DNA of 64,000 bases from an uncultured Bacteroides sp. GTDB lineage: Bacteria; Bacteroidota; Bacteroidia; Bacteroidales; Bacteroidaceae. How positions within the stretch are numbered: the first letter of the stretch is position 1; every line of letters begins with the position of its first letter. The stretch is taken from contig CALUOO010000004.1 of assembly GCA_944322345.1 (NCBI GenBank), positions 62,001-126,000 of the forward strand, in the 5' to 3' direction. Of this stretch, positions 52,749 to 61,533 are shown piece after piece. The position numbers were made by a program, and so were the translations under genes. The notes beneath the pieces are model-generated. The model was given only the letters and a program-made list of their open reading frames with translations. It made no database searches and was not told the origin of the DNA.

Positions 52749-54311
52749 ATGATGAGAAAAACAATAATAGGAGCTCTTATTATGGGGCTTGTCGGATTGG
52801 CATCATGTTACGATGACGATTCTACGCTGGGGACAGTGAACGTGAGCGATATTGAGATAACGGGCCTGTCCGACCAGTCGGTGGTCTCTTATGTAGGCAA
52901 GAAGGTAGAGGTACATCCTTCGGTGTCGACGGAGTATGCGGAAAATGAGTTGAGCTATGCCTGGTATATGTATGAAAACGGAATGAATGAGTTTGAAGAC
53001 GGATATAGAACAAACCTGATTTCTACCGAAAAGAACCTTTCGTACGAAGTCAATCTGCCGTCCGGCAGCTATACGCTGGTCTTTGAGGTCACCTCCAAGA
53101 AGAATGATTACGTGAAGACGGCCAAGATGAACCTTTCGGTCTCTACCTCCTTCTCACAGGGATTCTATATACTGAAGGAGACAGCCGACGGACGTACGGA
53201 AGTCGATTTGTATGGCAACGACGGACTGGCTTCCAACTTGATGGAGAAGTTCTCCGGAGAATCGCTCAAGGGGAAACCCAGAAATCTGTCGATAGTCTAC
53301 AGTGGCGAATATATTGATCCGGACTTGAACAAAACGGCTTCTACCAATCTGATTCATGTATTCACAGAAGACAACGTTTATCGCGGGTTCCGTTCGGAAG
53401 ACATGAAGGAGGTATTCAATAACTCCAATCTGTTCTATGGGGGCGATCTTCCATCGGGTGAAGAACCTTATATCCTGTTCAGAACTCCCAACTATACCGC
53501 CTATTTCTCAAATACTGGCATCCGTACGGCCAAGACTGCCAGCTTCGGACAGGCTGCCAATACGGGAATGATGGGCTATCCTGTCGACGAAGTGGGCACG
53601 AGCAAGCACGTACAGCTGCTGTATTACGGAATGAATCTGGTATACTGGAGCGACGAGGAACATAAATTGCGCACGATCGACTATCTGTTCAAGACTCCTG
53701 CTGATGTGGGATACACCGACGAAACAAAATACCCCGCTGATTTGGAATGCATCTCTTCGGGTGTCAACATAATGAGCAACGGTGATGTCGTCACTGCTTA
53801 CTTCCTGTGCGAACAGCCTTCTACGGGCGACCGTTATCTGCTGCTGGTCGATACGTTCAGCCCGGAGTCGATAAGCGAAACCATCAAATTGGATCCTGAT
53901 TTCCATCTGGCTTCCAGCGACATCGTGACAGGCAACAGAATGTCTGCAACGTATATGTACAGCATCTACAATAATGAGCTGTATGCCTATAGCTGGACAA
54001 CCAAGGACGAACGTAAGTTCAACTTGCCGGGAATACCTGCCGGAGAGACTGTGACCTACATCACCAATCAGTATTTCAATGCCTATTCCGACGAGTCGAC
54101 CAATTTCGACAGCTTTATCGTTGCCACACAGGTGGGCAACCAGTATAAGCTCTATTTCTATGACAAGGAAGACATGAACGGCGGTCAGCCTATTTCGGTC
54201 AGCCAGACTGTCACGGGCGAAGGAACGGTCAAGTCGGTACGCTTCCTGTCACCCATTTCGCTGTCGGGCAGCGACCATTATGACAACCCGCTTTATCCGC
54301 TTACAGATTAA
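52749..54311 (+). CDS. PKD-like family surface lipoprotein
   Basis: 520 residues. Lipobox GLASCYDDD (Cys ~20). An N-terminal Ig/PKD-like domain (residues ~30-130, including VVSYVGKKVEVHPSV and ELSYAWYMYENG, ending SGSYTLVFEVT) is followed by ~380 residues of predicted beta-propeller-like repeats with many Tyr, Thr and Asp. The pattern matches the 'PKD-like family lipoprotein' found with DUF4843 in SusCD loci. It presumably sits on the surface and binds the ligand. Start at MMRK (52749); MRK three bases later is as likely. Confidence 0.85.
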   Translation: MMRKTIIGALIMGLVGLASCYDDDSTLGTVNVSDIEITGLSDQSVVSYVGKKVEVHPSVSTEYAENELSYAWYMYENGMNEFEDGYRTNLISTEKNLSYEVNLPSGSYTLVFEVTSKKNDYVKTAKMNLSVSTSFSQGFYILKETADGRTEVDLYGNDGLASNLMEKFSGESLKGKPRNLSIVYSGEYIDPDLNKTASTNLIHVFTEDNVYRGFRSEDMKEVFNNSNLFYGGDLPSGEEPYILFRTPNYTAYFSNTGIRTAKTASFGQAANTGMMGYPVDEVGTSKHVQLLYYGMNLVYWSDEEHKLRTIDYLFKTPADVGYTDETKYPADLECISSGVNIMSNGDVVTAYFLCEQPSTGDRYLLLVDTFSPESISETIKLDPDFHLASSDIVTGNRMSATYMYSIYNNELYAYSWTTKDERKFNLPGIPAGETVTYITNQYFNAYSDESTNFDSFIVATQVGNQYKLYFYDKEDMNGGQPISVSQTVTGEGTVKSVRFLSPISLSGSDHYDNPLYPLTD

Positions 54312-54350
54312 ACAGATTAATCAGAACCCTATTAATATTCGAAAAAAGCA

Positions 54351-55436
54351 ATGAAGAAGTTTATATTATTTTTAGGACTGACCGTCTTGCTTGTCAGTCA
54401 GGTTTCGGCACAAACGAATTTCCGTTCCATCACCTACGATGAGGCGCTTGCTGCCGCTAAAGACGAAAACAAACTTGTGTTCATCGATTTCTATACAGAC
54501 TGGTGCGGTCCCTGCAAGATGATGGCACGCGACGTCTTTCCACAGAAGAGCGTGGGCGACTACATGAACGGAAAGTTTGTCTGCATAAAGCTCAATGCCG
54601 AGAAAGAGGGAAAGGAACTGACTGCGCTGTTTCAGGTAAAGGCCTACCCCACCTTCATCGTTACGGATGTAAACAAGAAGGTGTTGATGAAAAAAGAAGG
54701 TGGAGCAGCTCCCGATAAGTTTATTGCTGCCATCGAACGTGAAATTGATCCCGAGAAATCGCCCGAACGGCTGAAGGAACGCTATGAAGGAGGCGAACGT
54801 ACGGCAGAGCTGATCGAGGCTTATGCAGACTGGAGGATGTCTGAGATACGCGACAGAGATGCCGCACAGAAAGAGGTAGGAGGCATCATATCCGACTATT
54901 TCAACGGGCTTTCTGATGAGCAGAAGCTGTCGCCCGAAAATCTGTTCATTTATACCGGCTATGTGGATAGCCCGGCAGATCCGATAGTGAAGTATATGGT
55001 AGCCCATCGCAACGAGTTTGCACCCGAAATAAAGAACACCATACAGGAATGCATCACCAAAATCTACAGGCAGGAGGTGTTCAACTATCTCTGTGCCGTA
55101 GTGCCTTATACAGATGACGAATATCAGGCTGTAAAGAAAACAATCAACGAACTGGGGATGAACGACACGCATTATTATGACCCGGTATTTGAATTGCTTG
55201 ACTGTCATTCAAAAGGCGACCTGAATGCTTTCCTGACCCTTTGCGAAGAGAAATATGACAGCCTCGATGCCGACCAGCGGCTCTATCTGATGGCTGGACT
55301 TTCCCGTTCGGTCGATACCACCGACAAAACCATCCGTCGGCGTGCCGCCAAGTTTATACGCGGGAAGTTGCCCGAAATGGAAGTCCGTCTGCTGTTCTTT
55401 ATAGCATCCGTATTGAGTGAATTGGAGAGAGAATAA
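54351..55436 (+). CDS. Thioredoxin-family protein of the SusCD locus
   Basis: 361 residues. Signal peptide ending VSAQTNF. The thioredoxin domain (residues ~20-140) has the active site FYTDWCGPCKMMARDV and a cis-Pro region (VKAYPTFIVTD). The C-terminal ~220 residues are helical and unrecognised. Periplasmic disulfide reduction is expected. Its place as the last gene of the SusCD operon (39 bp after the PKD gene) suggests that the imported substrate or the surface lipoproteins contain cysteines, which is inference. A strong terminator follows. Confidence 0.9.
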   Translation: MKKFILFLGLTVLLVSQVSAQTNFRSITYDEALAAAKDENKLVFIDFYTDWCGPCKMMARDVFPQKSVGDYMNGKFVCIKLNAEKEGKELTALFQVKAYPTFIVTDVNKKVLMKKEGGAAPDKFIAAIEREIDPEKSPERLKERYEGGERTAELIEAYADWRMSEIRDRDAAQKEVGGIISDYFNGLSDEQKLSPENLFIYTGYVDSPADPIVKYMVAHRNEFAPEIKNTIQECITKIYRQEVFNYLCAVVPYTDDEYQAVKKTINELGMNDTHYYDPVFELLDCHSKGDLNAFLTLCEEKYDSLDADQRLYLMAGLSRSVDTTDKTIRRRAAKFIRGKLPEMEVRLLFFIASVLSELERE

Positions 55437-55539
55437 AACCCGGTTTACGATGATCCCAGAATTCAAGAGGTAATTAGTGTTGTAATATCCGATAGTGCTT
55501 AACGCCTGTCTGAGACGAATGGCAATGCATCGTAAACAC

Positions 55540-55583
55540 CCCGTCATTGATAAGTGTAAAATCAATGACGGGTTTCTTTTTTT
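55540..55583 (+). terminator. Terminator of the SusCD operon
   Basis: Perfect 12-bp arms CCCGTCATTGAT / ATCAATGACGGG, 9-nt loop, then TTTCTTTTTTT. It marks the end of the operon and separates it from the next sigma-factor operon. Confidence 0.92.
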
Positions 55584-55591
55584 CTGCCCGT

Positions 55592-55705
55592 GTCGGCTGA
55601 CCTTTCCCAACAGATTGGGTAACCTTTGCCAACGCGTCAGCTAACCTTTCCCAATGTGTTGGCTAACCTTTGCTGACACGACAGCTAACCTTTCCCAACA
55701 AACCG
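55592..55705. repeat. 22-bp-unit intergenic repeat element, copy 5
   Basis: Inverted units ending GACCTTT, GTAACCTTT and GCTAACCTTT with alternating CCCAAC and GCTGAC starts. The right boundary is CCCAACAAACCG. It sits directly after the SusCD terminator and before the -7 box of the next sigma gene. The 360-bp gap (55437-55796) contains no gene. Confidence 0.85.
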
Positions 55706-55729
55706 TCTGTAAATAACAGCAAAAAATGC

Positions 55730-55737
55730 TATTTTTG
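55730..55737 (+). promoter_or_regulatory. -7 box for the second sigma-factor operon
   Basis: TATTTTTG fits TAnnTTTG, 60 bp before the ATG at 55797. The region upstream is repeat DNA and holds no TTTG at -33, so another sigma factor or an activator may act here. Confidence 0.45.
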
Positions 55738-55796
55738 AACTTTTCCTAGTTGACCAGAGGGGGAATTATACGTATCATAGATAAAAGTAAAGAAAA

Positions 55797-56360
55797 ATGG
55801 CAATGATAAAGCAAGAAGAGATGGAACAACTGATCGGGCGCTGCCGGAAAAAAGACAGTTCGGCATTTGCCATGTTGGTCTCTGCCTTCCAACCGCTTGT
55901 GTTCAGAGTTGCCTTTCGGCTGCTTTGTGATGAAGATGAAGCGAAAGACGTGGTACAGGATACATTTATCAAGGTGTGGCTTTCGTTGGATAAATACCGG
56001 AAGGAATACCGTTTCTCTACATGGATTTATAAAATAACCTGTAACCTTTGTTACGACCGCCTGCGGACGATGCGCCACGTCTTTCCAGCGGAAGGTGAAG
56101 AGTTCGCTTCGATTCCCGTAACGGGTGACGATGTAGAAACATCTGTTGCCAACCAGCAGCTGCGTGAACTGATACTCCGCTATACGCAGGACTTGCCACC
56201 CCGCCAACGGATGGTGTTTACCTTGCGCGATGTCGAAGAGCTGGAGGTGGGCGAAGTGGAAGCCATTACCGGATTGCCGCCAGAGAAGATAAAGAGCATT
56301 CTCTATCTGGCACGCAAGAACATACGAAATAGAATAAACCAATTATCACCCGAACGATGA
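55797..56360 (+). CDS. ECF-type sigma-70 factor
   Basis: 187 residues. Region 2 (FAMLVSAFQPLVFRVAFRLL, ...DEDEAKDVVQDTFIKVWLSL, WIYKITCNLCYDRLR) and region 4 (QDLPPRQRMVFTLRDVEELE, ITGLPPEKIKSILYLARKNI) are clear. It resembles the general RpoE/SigW-like ECF group rather than the FecI group. The next gene starts 4 bp before its stop, and that gene product has the layout of a membrane-bound anti-sigma factor. Confidence 0.92.
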   Translation: MAMIKQEEMEQLIGRCRKKDSSAFAMLVSAFQPLVFRVAFRLLCDEDEAKDVVQDTFIKVWLSLDKYRKEYRFSTWIYKITCNLCYDRLRTMRHVFPAEGEEFASIPVTGDDVETSVANQQLRELILRYTQDLPPRQRMVFTLRDVEELEVGEVEAITGLPPEKIKSILYLARKNIRNRINQLSPER

Positions 56361-56818
56361 AAAGAGAAAACGAGTCATACGAACAATGGCTAGCGAAAGT
56401 GAAAACGTTACAACCTGCTATGAGCCATCCTGAGGCTGTGACGGAAAGTATCCTGAAACGTGTTGCTCGGATGAGTGAGAAACGCGAAAAAAGAAAACGC
56501 CGATTACTGCGAATCACTGTGTGGCTGTCGAGTGCTGCCGCTACCCTGTTGCTCTGCCTACTGATTGCAGACGCAGGTCTGCTACCATCTGCTGGGACGG
56601 TAACGGCGGAACAGCCCATCCTGCGGGAACAAGCTTCCCGTCCGTTGCCCGAACACTGGGAGGAGATGAACCGTAAGGAGAAAAGCCGCTATCTAGCCGA
56701 CCGATACAGGCAACGGGCGGCTCTACGCGAAAGGAGAGATAGGAACAGCCGCCACCTTCCGTCGCTTTCGTCAGAGAAGGTTGTTCCTGCTGCTGATTGT
56801 CTGACGATTATTCATTAA
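56357..56818 (+). CDS. Small membrane protein, probable anti-sigma factor
   Basis: 153 residues. A charged cytoplasmic N-terminal part (residues 1-55, Lys/Glu/Arg-rich with SYEQWLAKVKTLQPAM) leads to one membrane helix (~residues 57-75, AAATLLLCLLIADAG). A basic periplasmic part rich in Arg and Glu follows. There is no zinc-binding HxxxCxxC motif, so it is not a ZAS-type anti-sigma factor. The assignment rests on operon order (ATGA overlap with the sigma gene) and topology; the sequence family is not recognised. Confidence 0.7.
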   Translation: MKRENESYEQWLAKVKTLQPAMSHPEAVTESILKRVARMSEKREKRKRRLLRITVWLSSAAATLLLCLLIADAGLLPSAGTVTAEQPILREQASRPLPEHWEEMNRKEKSRYLADRYRQRAALRERRDRNSRHLPSLSSEKVVPAADCLTIIH

Positions 56819-56829
56819 AACCGAAACGT

Positions 56830-57906
56830 ATGAAAACAAATTATCTGCTTATCACCATAGCCCTGTTGACAGGGATGACCTCTTGCGCTACCCGCTACCG
56901 GATGGTGTCACGGATTGACAAGGACGGAACCATGTACCGCGAAGTGTATGCAAAAGCCGATTCAGCCTTTATGGCGGGAGACAGAAGCCATTCGCCCTTC
57001 CCGTTTCTGACAGACGGAAACTGGCAGACGGAAAGACTTGATTCTGCTCACACCTGCGATTTCTGGGGAGCTACGGAGAAACTGAATGTCAAAACCGCCA
57101 GACACTATCCATCAGTAGGTGGCGAACTCTTTACGCTTGCTCCAGCTTACGGGTACACCCGTCCGGTGATGGTGCCTCACGAAAGGCTGGAAAAACGCTT
57201 CCGTTGGTTTTATACATACTATACTTATACGGCCGATTATCAGAAGATTGCCGAAAAACTTCCTGTCCCTCTTGGTCGATACCTCAGCAGAGAAGAACAG
57301 CAACTTTGGTTGCAAGGTAACGATGCCGCCTTCAGAGGACTTAACGGCATAGAACTGAACGAGCGACTGAGCGCGATAGAAGATAAATTCGCCCAATGGT
57401 GCGACCGGTCACTATATGAGGTAAATTGGGAAATCCTCTTCCGGTTTGCCTCGCACAGGCAGGATACTCTGCACACCGCTCTCCTTCAACAATGGAAAGA
57501 GAAAGTCTACCGGCAATATCAGCAGGAGGGAAAGCATTGGGAACAAGAAGATCCCCGAAGCACCGCCCGCCTGTTCGACACCATTTGCCACACCGATTTC
57601 TATGCCCGTCTGTATGAGGCAAACCGGGCGGAAATGGATGCCCTGTTGGAACAGAAGATGAAACTTGCCGACTTGCTTTGTCAGACTGTGCAGTTCGAAC
57701 TCGCCATGCCCGGAAAATTACTTGCTGCCAACACTCCTTTCGTCGGCAGAGATTCCGCCGTATGGAAGGTAGACGGATTCCGCATCATGGCAGACGATTA
57801 TCTGCTTACTGCCACCTCGCGTAGCATTAATTACTGGGCATTTGTCATCACGCTGTTTGCGGTGTTTACCCTGCTGATAGTCTGTATCCGGAAGCTGAGG
57901 CGATAG
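56830..57906 (+). CDS. Lipoprotein with C-terminal membrane helix, unknown function
   Basis: 358 residues from the ATG at 56830. Lipobox MTSCATR (Cys18) and a C-terminal hydrophobic segment (WAFVITLFAVFTLLIVCIRK) followed by Arg-rich residues. The middle is soluble and helical, with Trp/Tyr/Arg-rich stretches. A lipidated N-terminus together with a C-terminal membrane helix is unusual and suggests a protein held at the inner membrane by both ends. Third gene of the sigma operon, 11 bp after the anti-sigma candidate. Perhaps the sensor that controls release of the sigma factor; this is inference. Confidence 0.75.
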   Translation: MKTNYLLITIALLTGMTSCATRYRMVSRIDKDGTMYREVYAKADSAFMAGDRSHSPFPFLTDGNWQTERLDSAHTCDFWGATEKLNVKTARHYPSVGGELFTLAPAYGYTRPVMVPHERLEKRFRWFYTYYTYTADYQKIAEKLPVPLGRYLSREEQQLWLQGNDAAFRGLNGIELNERLSAIEDKFAQWCDRSLYEVNWEILFRFASHRQDTLHTALLQQWKEKVYRQYQQEGKHWEQEDPRSTARLFDTICHTDFYARLYEANRAEMDALLEQKMKLADLLCQTVQFELAMPGKLLAANTPFVGRDSAVWKVDGFRIMADDYLLTATSRSINYWAFVITLFAVFTLLIVCIRKLRR

Positions 57907-57912
57907 AAAACA

Positions 57913-57959
57913 ATGAGTCCGGAAACCCATCCTCTTGGAGTTTCCGGACTCATCTTTTA
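57913..57959 (+). terminator. Terminator of the second sigma-factor operon
   Basis: Perfect 14-bp arms ATGAGTCCGGAAAC / GTTTCCGGACTCAT, 13-nt loop, then CTTTTATAA. It starts 7 bp after the lipoprotein stop. Confidence 0.88.
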
Positions 57960-57987
57960 TAATGCTTTTTCCTGACGGAAGAGTCAT

Positions 57988-58893
57988 TCAATCCAGCTTC
58001 CTGATGTTGGGTTGGGGAATATCAAGCTCTTTCGGGTTGCCTTTGTAAGAGATTTTGCCCATTCCGCTGGTACGGGCACGCAGTTTCTGGGTGGCACGGC
58101 AGGAGATGTCTCCTTGTCCCACGGCAGCGGCTGATACGTTTGCTGCCTTCAGCCCGACAGCATCTATATCTCCTGTTCCTGCCACTTCGTACTTCGCTTC
58201 GACTGTCTGCCCGTCGAGGGTAATGTTTCCTGTGCCACAAACAGTGGCTTTCACCGACTGACTTTGCAGTTTCGGCAGTTCCAAATCGCCCGTGCCGGTC
58301 ACTATGACTGAGGCGGAGCTGCATTGCAGGTTGGGGAGTTGGATGTCGCCGGTGCCACTGACTATGACTTTGGCCGATTCGCTTTTCAGGTTGGGAAACG
58401 TAATGTCTCCCGTTCCGTTGACCTGTACCTTCAGATTGCGGCATGTTCCTGCCTTTCCTTTAATGTCGCCTGTGCCGACAATGAGCAGCGAAAGGTCTTT
58501 CTCACTTTTCAGCGGATTTTCAAGAATAACATCCCCCGGTCCGGTAATGAGTACGTCTGTCAGCAAAGGGGAAGAGACGTTGACTGTCAGTTCACTCTTC
58601 TCTTTGATTGAAATGTTATTGGGAGTTATGATAACCAGTGAATTTCCTTCGACTTTTACAGTCAGTACTTCCAGAATGCTTTCCACACCCGAAACACTGC
58701 ATTCCACCTTGTCCGACTGCCGGTAGATGACCGTTGCCGGAGCACCTATAAGCTTGATGCCTTCGAATGTCTCGATGGGAATTTCTTTCTTCACCACGCG
58801 ACCGTTGCCCGTCAGGTGTTTCTGTTGCGAGCAGGCGGTAACAGTACACAGGAACATGCCTGCTACTGCCAGCATAATCAAATGAGTTTTCAT
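57988..58893 (-). CDS. Head-GIN domain lipoprotein (DUF2807)
   Basis: 301 residues. Lipobox CTVTACSQQ (Cys ~21). The mature protein is a right-handed beta-solenoid-like repeat protein of the head-GIN type. The unit VxVxGTGDIxLPxLQ-like recurs at least six times (GTGDIKGKAG, GTGDITFPNL, GTGDIQLPNL, GTGDLELPKL, GTGNITLDGQ, GTGDIDAVGL), about 20 residues apart. The family is linked to adhesion or cell-surface roles by name only. It has no partner gene nearby and is convergent with the sigma operon. Confidence 0.9.
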   Translation of the reverse strand: MKTHLIMLAVAGMFLCTVTACSQQKHLTGNGRVVKKEIPIETFEGIKLIGAPATVIYRQSDKVECSVSGVESILEVLTVKVEGNSLVIITPNNISIKEKSELTVNVSSPLLTDVLITGPGDVILENPLKSEKDLSLLIVGTGDIKGKAGTCRNLKVQVNGTGDITFPNLKSESAKVIVSGTGDIQLPNLQCSSASVIVTGTGDLELPKLQSQSVKATVCGTGNITLDGQTVEAKYEVAGTGDIDAVGLKAANVSAAAVGQGDISCRATQKLRARTSGMGKISYKGNPKELDIPQPNIRKLD

Positions 58894-58938
58894 GATTCTT
58901 GTTTTTTATTTACTTGTTCACTCGTCTACTGAATGAAA

Positions 58939-60579
58939 TCACTTCCAGATGGAATCTACCGAGAACACCTCAAGGCTCTTCACCTCGATGCGGTTGCCCC
59001 AGAAGTGGAAACCTTCCTTGTTGTTCACGTCCGGGCGGCGTTCCATCGAATACGAGTAGAGTCCGCCGTCGATGAAGACTTCGATAGAGGTGCGGTCTAC
59101 GTAGATGTCGGCAGTCAGCTCCATGCTGGTGGGGTCTTGCGGAGAATAGAAACGCCCGTTCAGTGTGTTGCCGTTCATGTCGTAGTCGATGATACGTTGT
59201 CCGAACAGGTTGAAACCTGCCGAAGTGGCGTGCGACAACTTGAACGTAGTGCGGATGCGCAGACGGTCGGCACTGTAGAATTCCTTCAGCTGACTGTTTG
59301 CTTCGTCCGAAGTCAGGTTCTGCCATGCCTTGACAGGGTGGCAGAGTGTCTCAACCTCCTTCACCGGACGGTTGACAAGGCGGATACCCTCTTTCGTAGT
59401 CTGTAGTGTCAGCTCGGTGGGCAGCAGCATCATGCCGTTGAAAGGCATGTCGGGATGGGAGATACGTCCCCACCCTATCTGGATGCGGCGTCCGTCCGAA
59501 GCCGGGATGTTGTTGATGGTCTGTGCCGCATAGATGCTTCCGGTGGTGTAGCAGTACTTGCCGCCTTCGGGTGTAAAGCGCTTGCCGTCGAACGAACCGA
59601 TCATGTACGTGCCCGAAGCGCCATACATCACCCATTTCGTGTGTGTCTTGTCGCCGTCGACAGGCAGTTCAATGAGTTCGGGACACTCCCAGAAACCGGT
59701 CACGTGGCTCTGGTATGTCCACTCCTTCAGGTCGGCCGAGGTGTAGATGGAGTGGCCGTCGCGCTCGTTGAGCACCATCACCCAGTGTCTGCCCGGTGCA
59801 TACCAGAACAGGCGTGGGTCACGTGTGTCCACCGAATTCCATTTCTCTTTCGAGTCGACTACCGGATTCTTTTCATACTTGGTGAATGTCCGTCCGCGGT
59901 CGAGGCTGTAGGCGATACACTGCACCTGGCGGTTGGCCGACGAAGCTGTATAGGCAACCACCATTGCCGGATTCTTCTTGCTGCCAAAGCCGGAGGTGTT
60001 CTCGTAGTCGATCACTGCCGAGCCCGAGAACATGGTTCCCAGCTCGTCCGGATAGAGTGCGTCGTTCAGCTCCTCCCAATGTACAAGGTCGCGGCTGACT
60101 GCGTGTCCCCAGTGCATGTTCTCCCACTCGCGTTCGTAAGGGTTGTGCTGGTAGAACAGGTGGTACTCGCCGTCGTAGAAAATCAGTCCGTTCGGGTCGT
60201 TTATCCAGCCGCGGCGGGTGGTGAAGTGGAACTGCGGACGGTTCTTCTCGCGGTACATTTCTTCCTGCCCGGCGGGCTGGTCGGATTCGTAGATCTTTGA
60301 CAGTCCGTCAGCGTTGCCTTCGTAAGTGATGGTAACCGTCTTTCCGCGGTAGGCGGTCATGTCTTTGAACACCCAGTAGTCGGCATCGCCCGGAGCCAGA
60401 CGTATCACTACCGAGAGGTCGTCCGTTCCCTTAGCCGTAAAGGTCATGCGGGCACGGTCTGTGCGGTGGGAAACGGGGAAGTTCAGATACTGTTTCGTTA
60501 TCTTAATGGTGCGTTGCGCTGCGTCTGCCAGTTGAGGCAGCAGGAGGCAGCAGAGGGTGAGTAGGATGAATCGTCTCAT
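58939..60579 (-). CDS. Glycoside hydrolase family 32 (levanase / fructan hydrolase)
   Basis: 546 residues. Signal peptide (to ~residue 20), an extra N-terminal beta domain (residues ~25-100, DUF4980 type as in Bacteroides fructanases), then the five-bladed GH32 propeller. Catalytic motifs are WINDPNG with nucleophile Asp128, RDP at 253-255, and ECPEL with acid/base Glu299 in FWECPEL. The C-terminal beta-sandwich ends DRTSIEVFIDGG. It acts on fructans or sucrose at the surface or in the periplasm. The esterase gene lies 17 bp upstream; no fructan SusCD is in view. Confidence 0.95.
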   Translation of the reverse strand: MRRFILLTLCCLLLPQLADAAQRTIKITKQYLNFPVSHRTDRARMTFTAKGTDDLSVVIRLAPGDADYWVFKDMTAYRGKTVTITYEGNADGLSKIYESDQPAGQEEMYREKNRPQFHFTTRRGWINDPNGLIFYDGEYHLFYQHNPYEREWENMHWGHAVSRDLVHWEELNDALYPDELGTMFSGSAVIDYENTSGFGSKKNPAMVVAYTASSANRQVQCIAYSLDRGRTFTKYEKNPVVDSKEKWNSVDTRDPRLFWYAPGRHWVMVLNERDGHSIYTSADLKEWTYQSHVTGFWECPELIELPVDGDKTHTKWVMYGASGTYMIGSFDGKRFTPEGGKYCYTTGSIYAAQTINNIPASDGRRIQIGWGRISHPDMPFNGMMLLPTELTLQTTKEGIRLVNRPVKEVETLCHPVKAWQNLTSDEANSQLKEFYSADRLRIRTTFKLSHATSAGFNLFGQRIIDYDMNGNTLNGRFYSPQDPTSMELTADIYVDRTSIEVFIDGGLYSYSMERRPDVNNKEGFHFWGNRIEVKSLEVFSVDSIWK

Positions 60580-60596
60580 AGGGAATTGCCGTTGTT

Positions 60597-61403
60597 TTAC
60601 TTCTTGAATTGTTTCACGTAGTTGGTCACATACATGCAGCCCGGTCCTGCCATTTGTCCGTGGTCGAAGCCCTGCAGTTCGTAAAGCGTCACGTTAGGGT
60701 TGCCGATGCTGCGCAGTACGGCATAGAGCAGTGCGTTCTCTTCGTAGCGTGCGGCCATCTCCAGATTGCGGTCGCCGGTAATCAGCACGATGGGAGGTGT
60801 CTGCTTGCGTGCCTTGTTGACAGGGGCAAATTCGTCGACGATGGGGATTCCGTCGGGCAGTCCGCGTTCCTTGCGGATGGTGAAGTGTGTGACGGTCTGT
60901 CCGCTGAGTGGCAGGTAGGCAGCGATGCTGTCGGCATCAGCCCCGTAGTGCGTCAGATAGCTTTTGTCCATGGCAAGAATGGCTGTCAGATAGCCTCCTG
61001 CCGAATGTCCGGAGACGAACACACGGTCGGCACGTCCGCCATAGCGGGCAATGTTCTTCAGTGTCCATGCCACTGCTGCGGCTGCATCTTCGATGTAGGC
61101 AGGGTTCTTGGCGCGTGGGCTGAGGCGGTAGTTCACTGCCACTACGGCAAATCCCTGATTGACGAACTCCTGCGGAACGTATTTTCCGCCCCCTTCCAGT
61201 CCGCCGCCGTGGAACCAGACAACGGTAGAGAACTCTTTTTTGTCCGTCGGATAGTAAATATCCAGTTTACAACGTTCCTGCCGATAGGCATCGGCTTCCA
61301 GTCCGGTGACATACGACAGGTCTTTCTCGGTTTTGTACGCATTCTGTGCTTGTATCCAACAAGTACAAAGAAGGAATAATAGCAATAAGCAATGTCTCTT
61401 CAT
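60597..61403 (-). CDS. Secreted alpha/beta-hydrolase esterase (BD-FAE-like)
   Basis: 268 residues with a signal peptide ending WIQAQNAY. Oxyanion-hole motif HGGG (WFHGGGLEGGG) and nucleophile elbow GHSAGG (SGHSAGGYLTAIL, Ser ~152). A late Asp in ITGDRNLEM and a His in GFDHGQM complete the catalytic triad. It resembles small carboxylesterases / acetyl or feruloyl esterases that trim side groups from plant glycans. It lies 17 bp upstream of the GH32 gene, so deacylation of a fructan-type or other glycan substrate is a contextual inference. Confidence 0.9.
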   Translation of the reverse strand: MKRHCLLLLFLLCTCWIQAQNAYKTEKDLSYVTGLEADAYRQERCKLDIYYPTDKKEFSTVVWFHGGGLEGGGKYVPQEFVNQGFAVVAVNYRLSPRAKNPAYIEDAAAAVAWTLKNIARYGGRADRVFVSGHSAGGYLTAILAMDKSYLTHYGADADSIAAYLPLSGQTVTHFTIRKERGLPDGIPIVDEFAPVNKARKQTPPIVLITGDRNLEMAARYEENALLYAVLRSIGNPNVTLYELQGFDHGQMAGPGCMYVTNYVKQFKK

Positions 61404-61444
61404 TGTTTTGTTATGTTTAAGTTGTTAATAGTAAAAGATACAGG

Positions 61445-61452
61445 CAAAAATA
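61445..61452 (-). promoter_or_regulatory. -7 box for the esterase-GH32 transcript
   Basis: Minus-strand TATTTTTG matches TAnnTTTG, 41 bp before the esterase ATG. Its divergent partner box is at 61496. Confidence 0.5.
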
Positions 61453-61495
61453 GAGAAATCTTACAGAAACCCACCTTATCCAGATTCAAAATCTT

Positions 61496-61503
61496 TATAT
61501 TTG
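61496..61503 (+). promoter_or_regulatory. -7 box for the alpha/beta hydrolase gene
   Basis: TATATTTG matches TAnnTTTG and places the transcript start near 61511. It therefore supports the ATG at 61534 and rules out a TTG start at 61501. Confidence 0.55.
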
Positions 61504-61533
61504 TTGTCTATTTCTGACTTAAATACCAGGATT

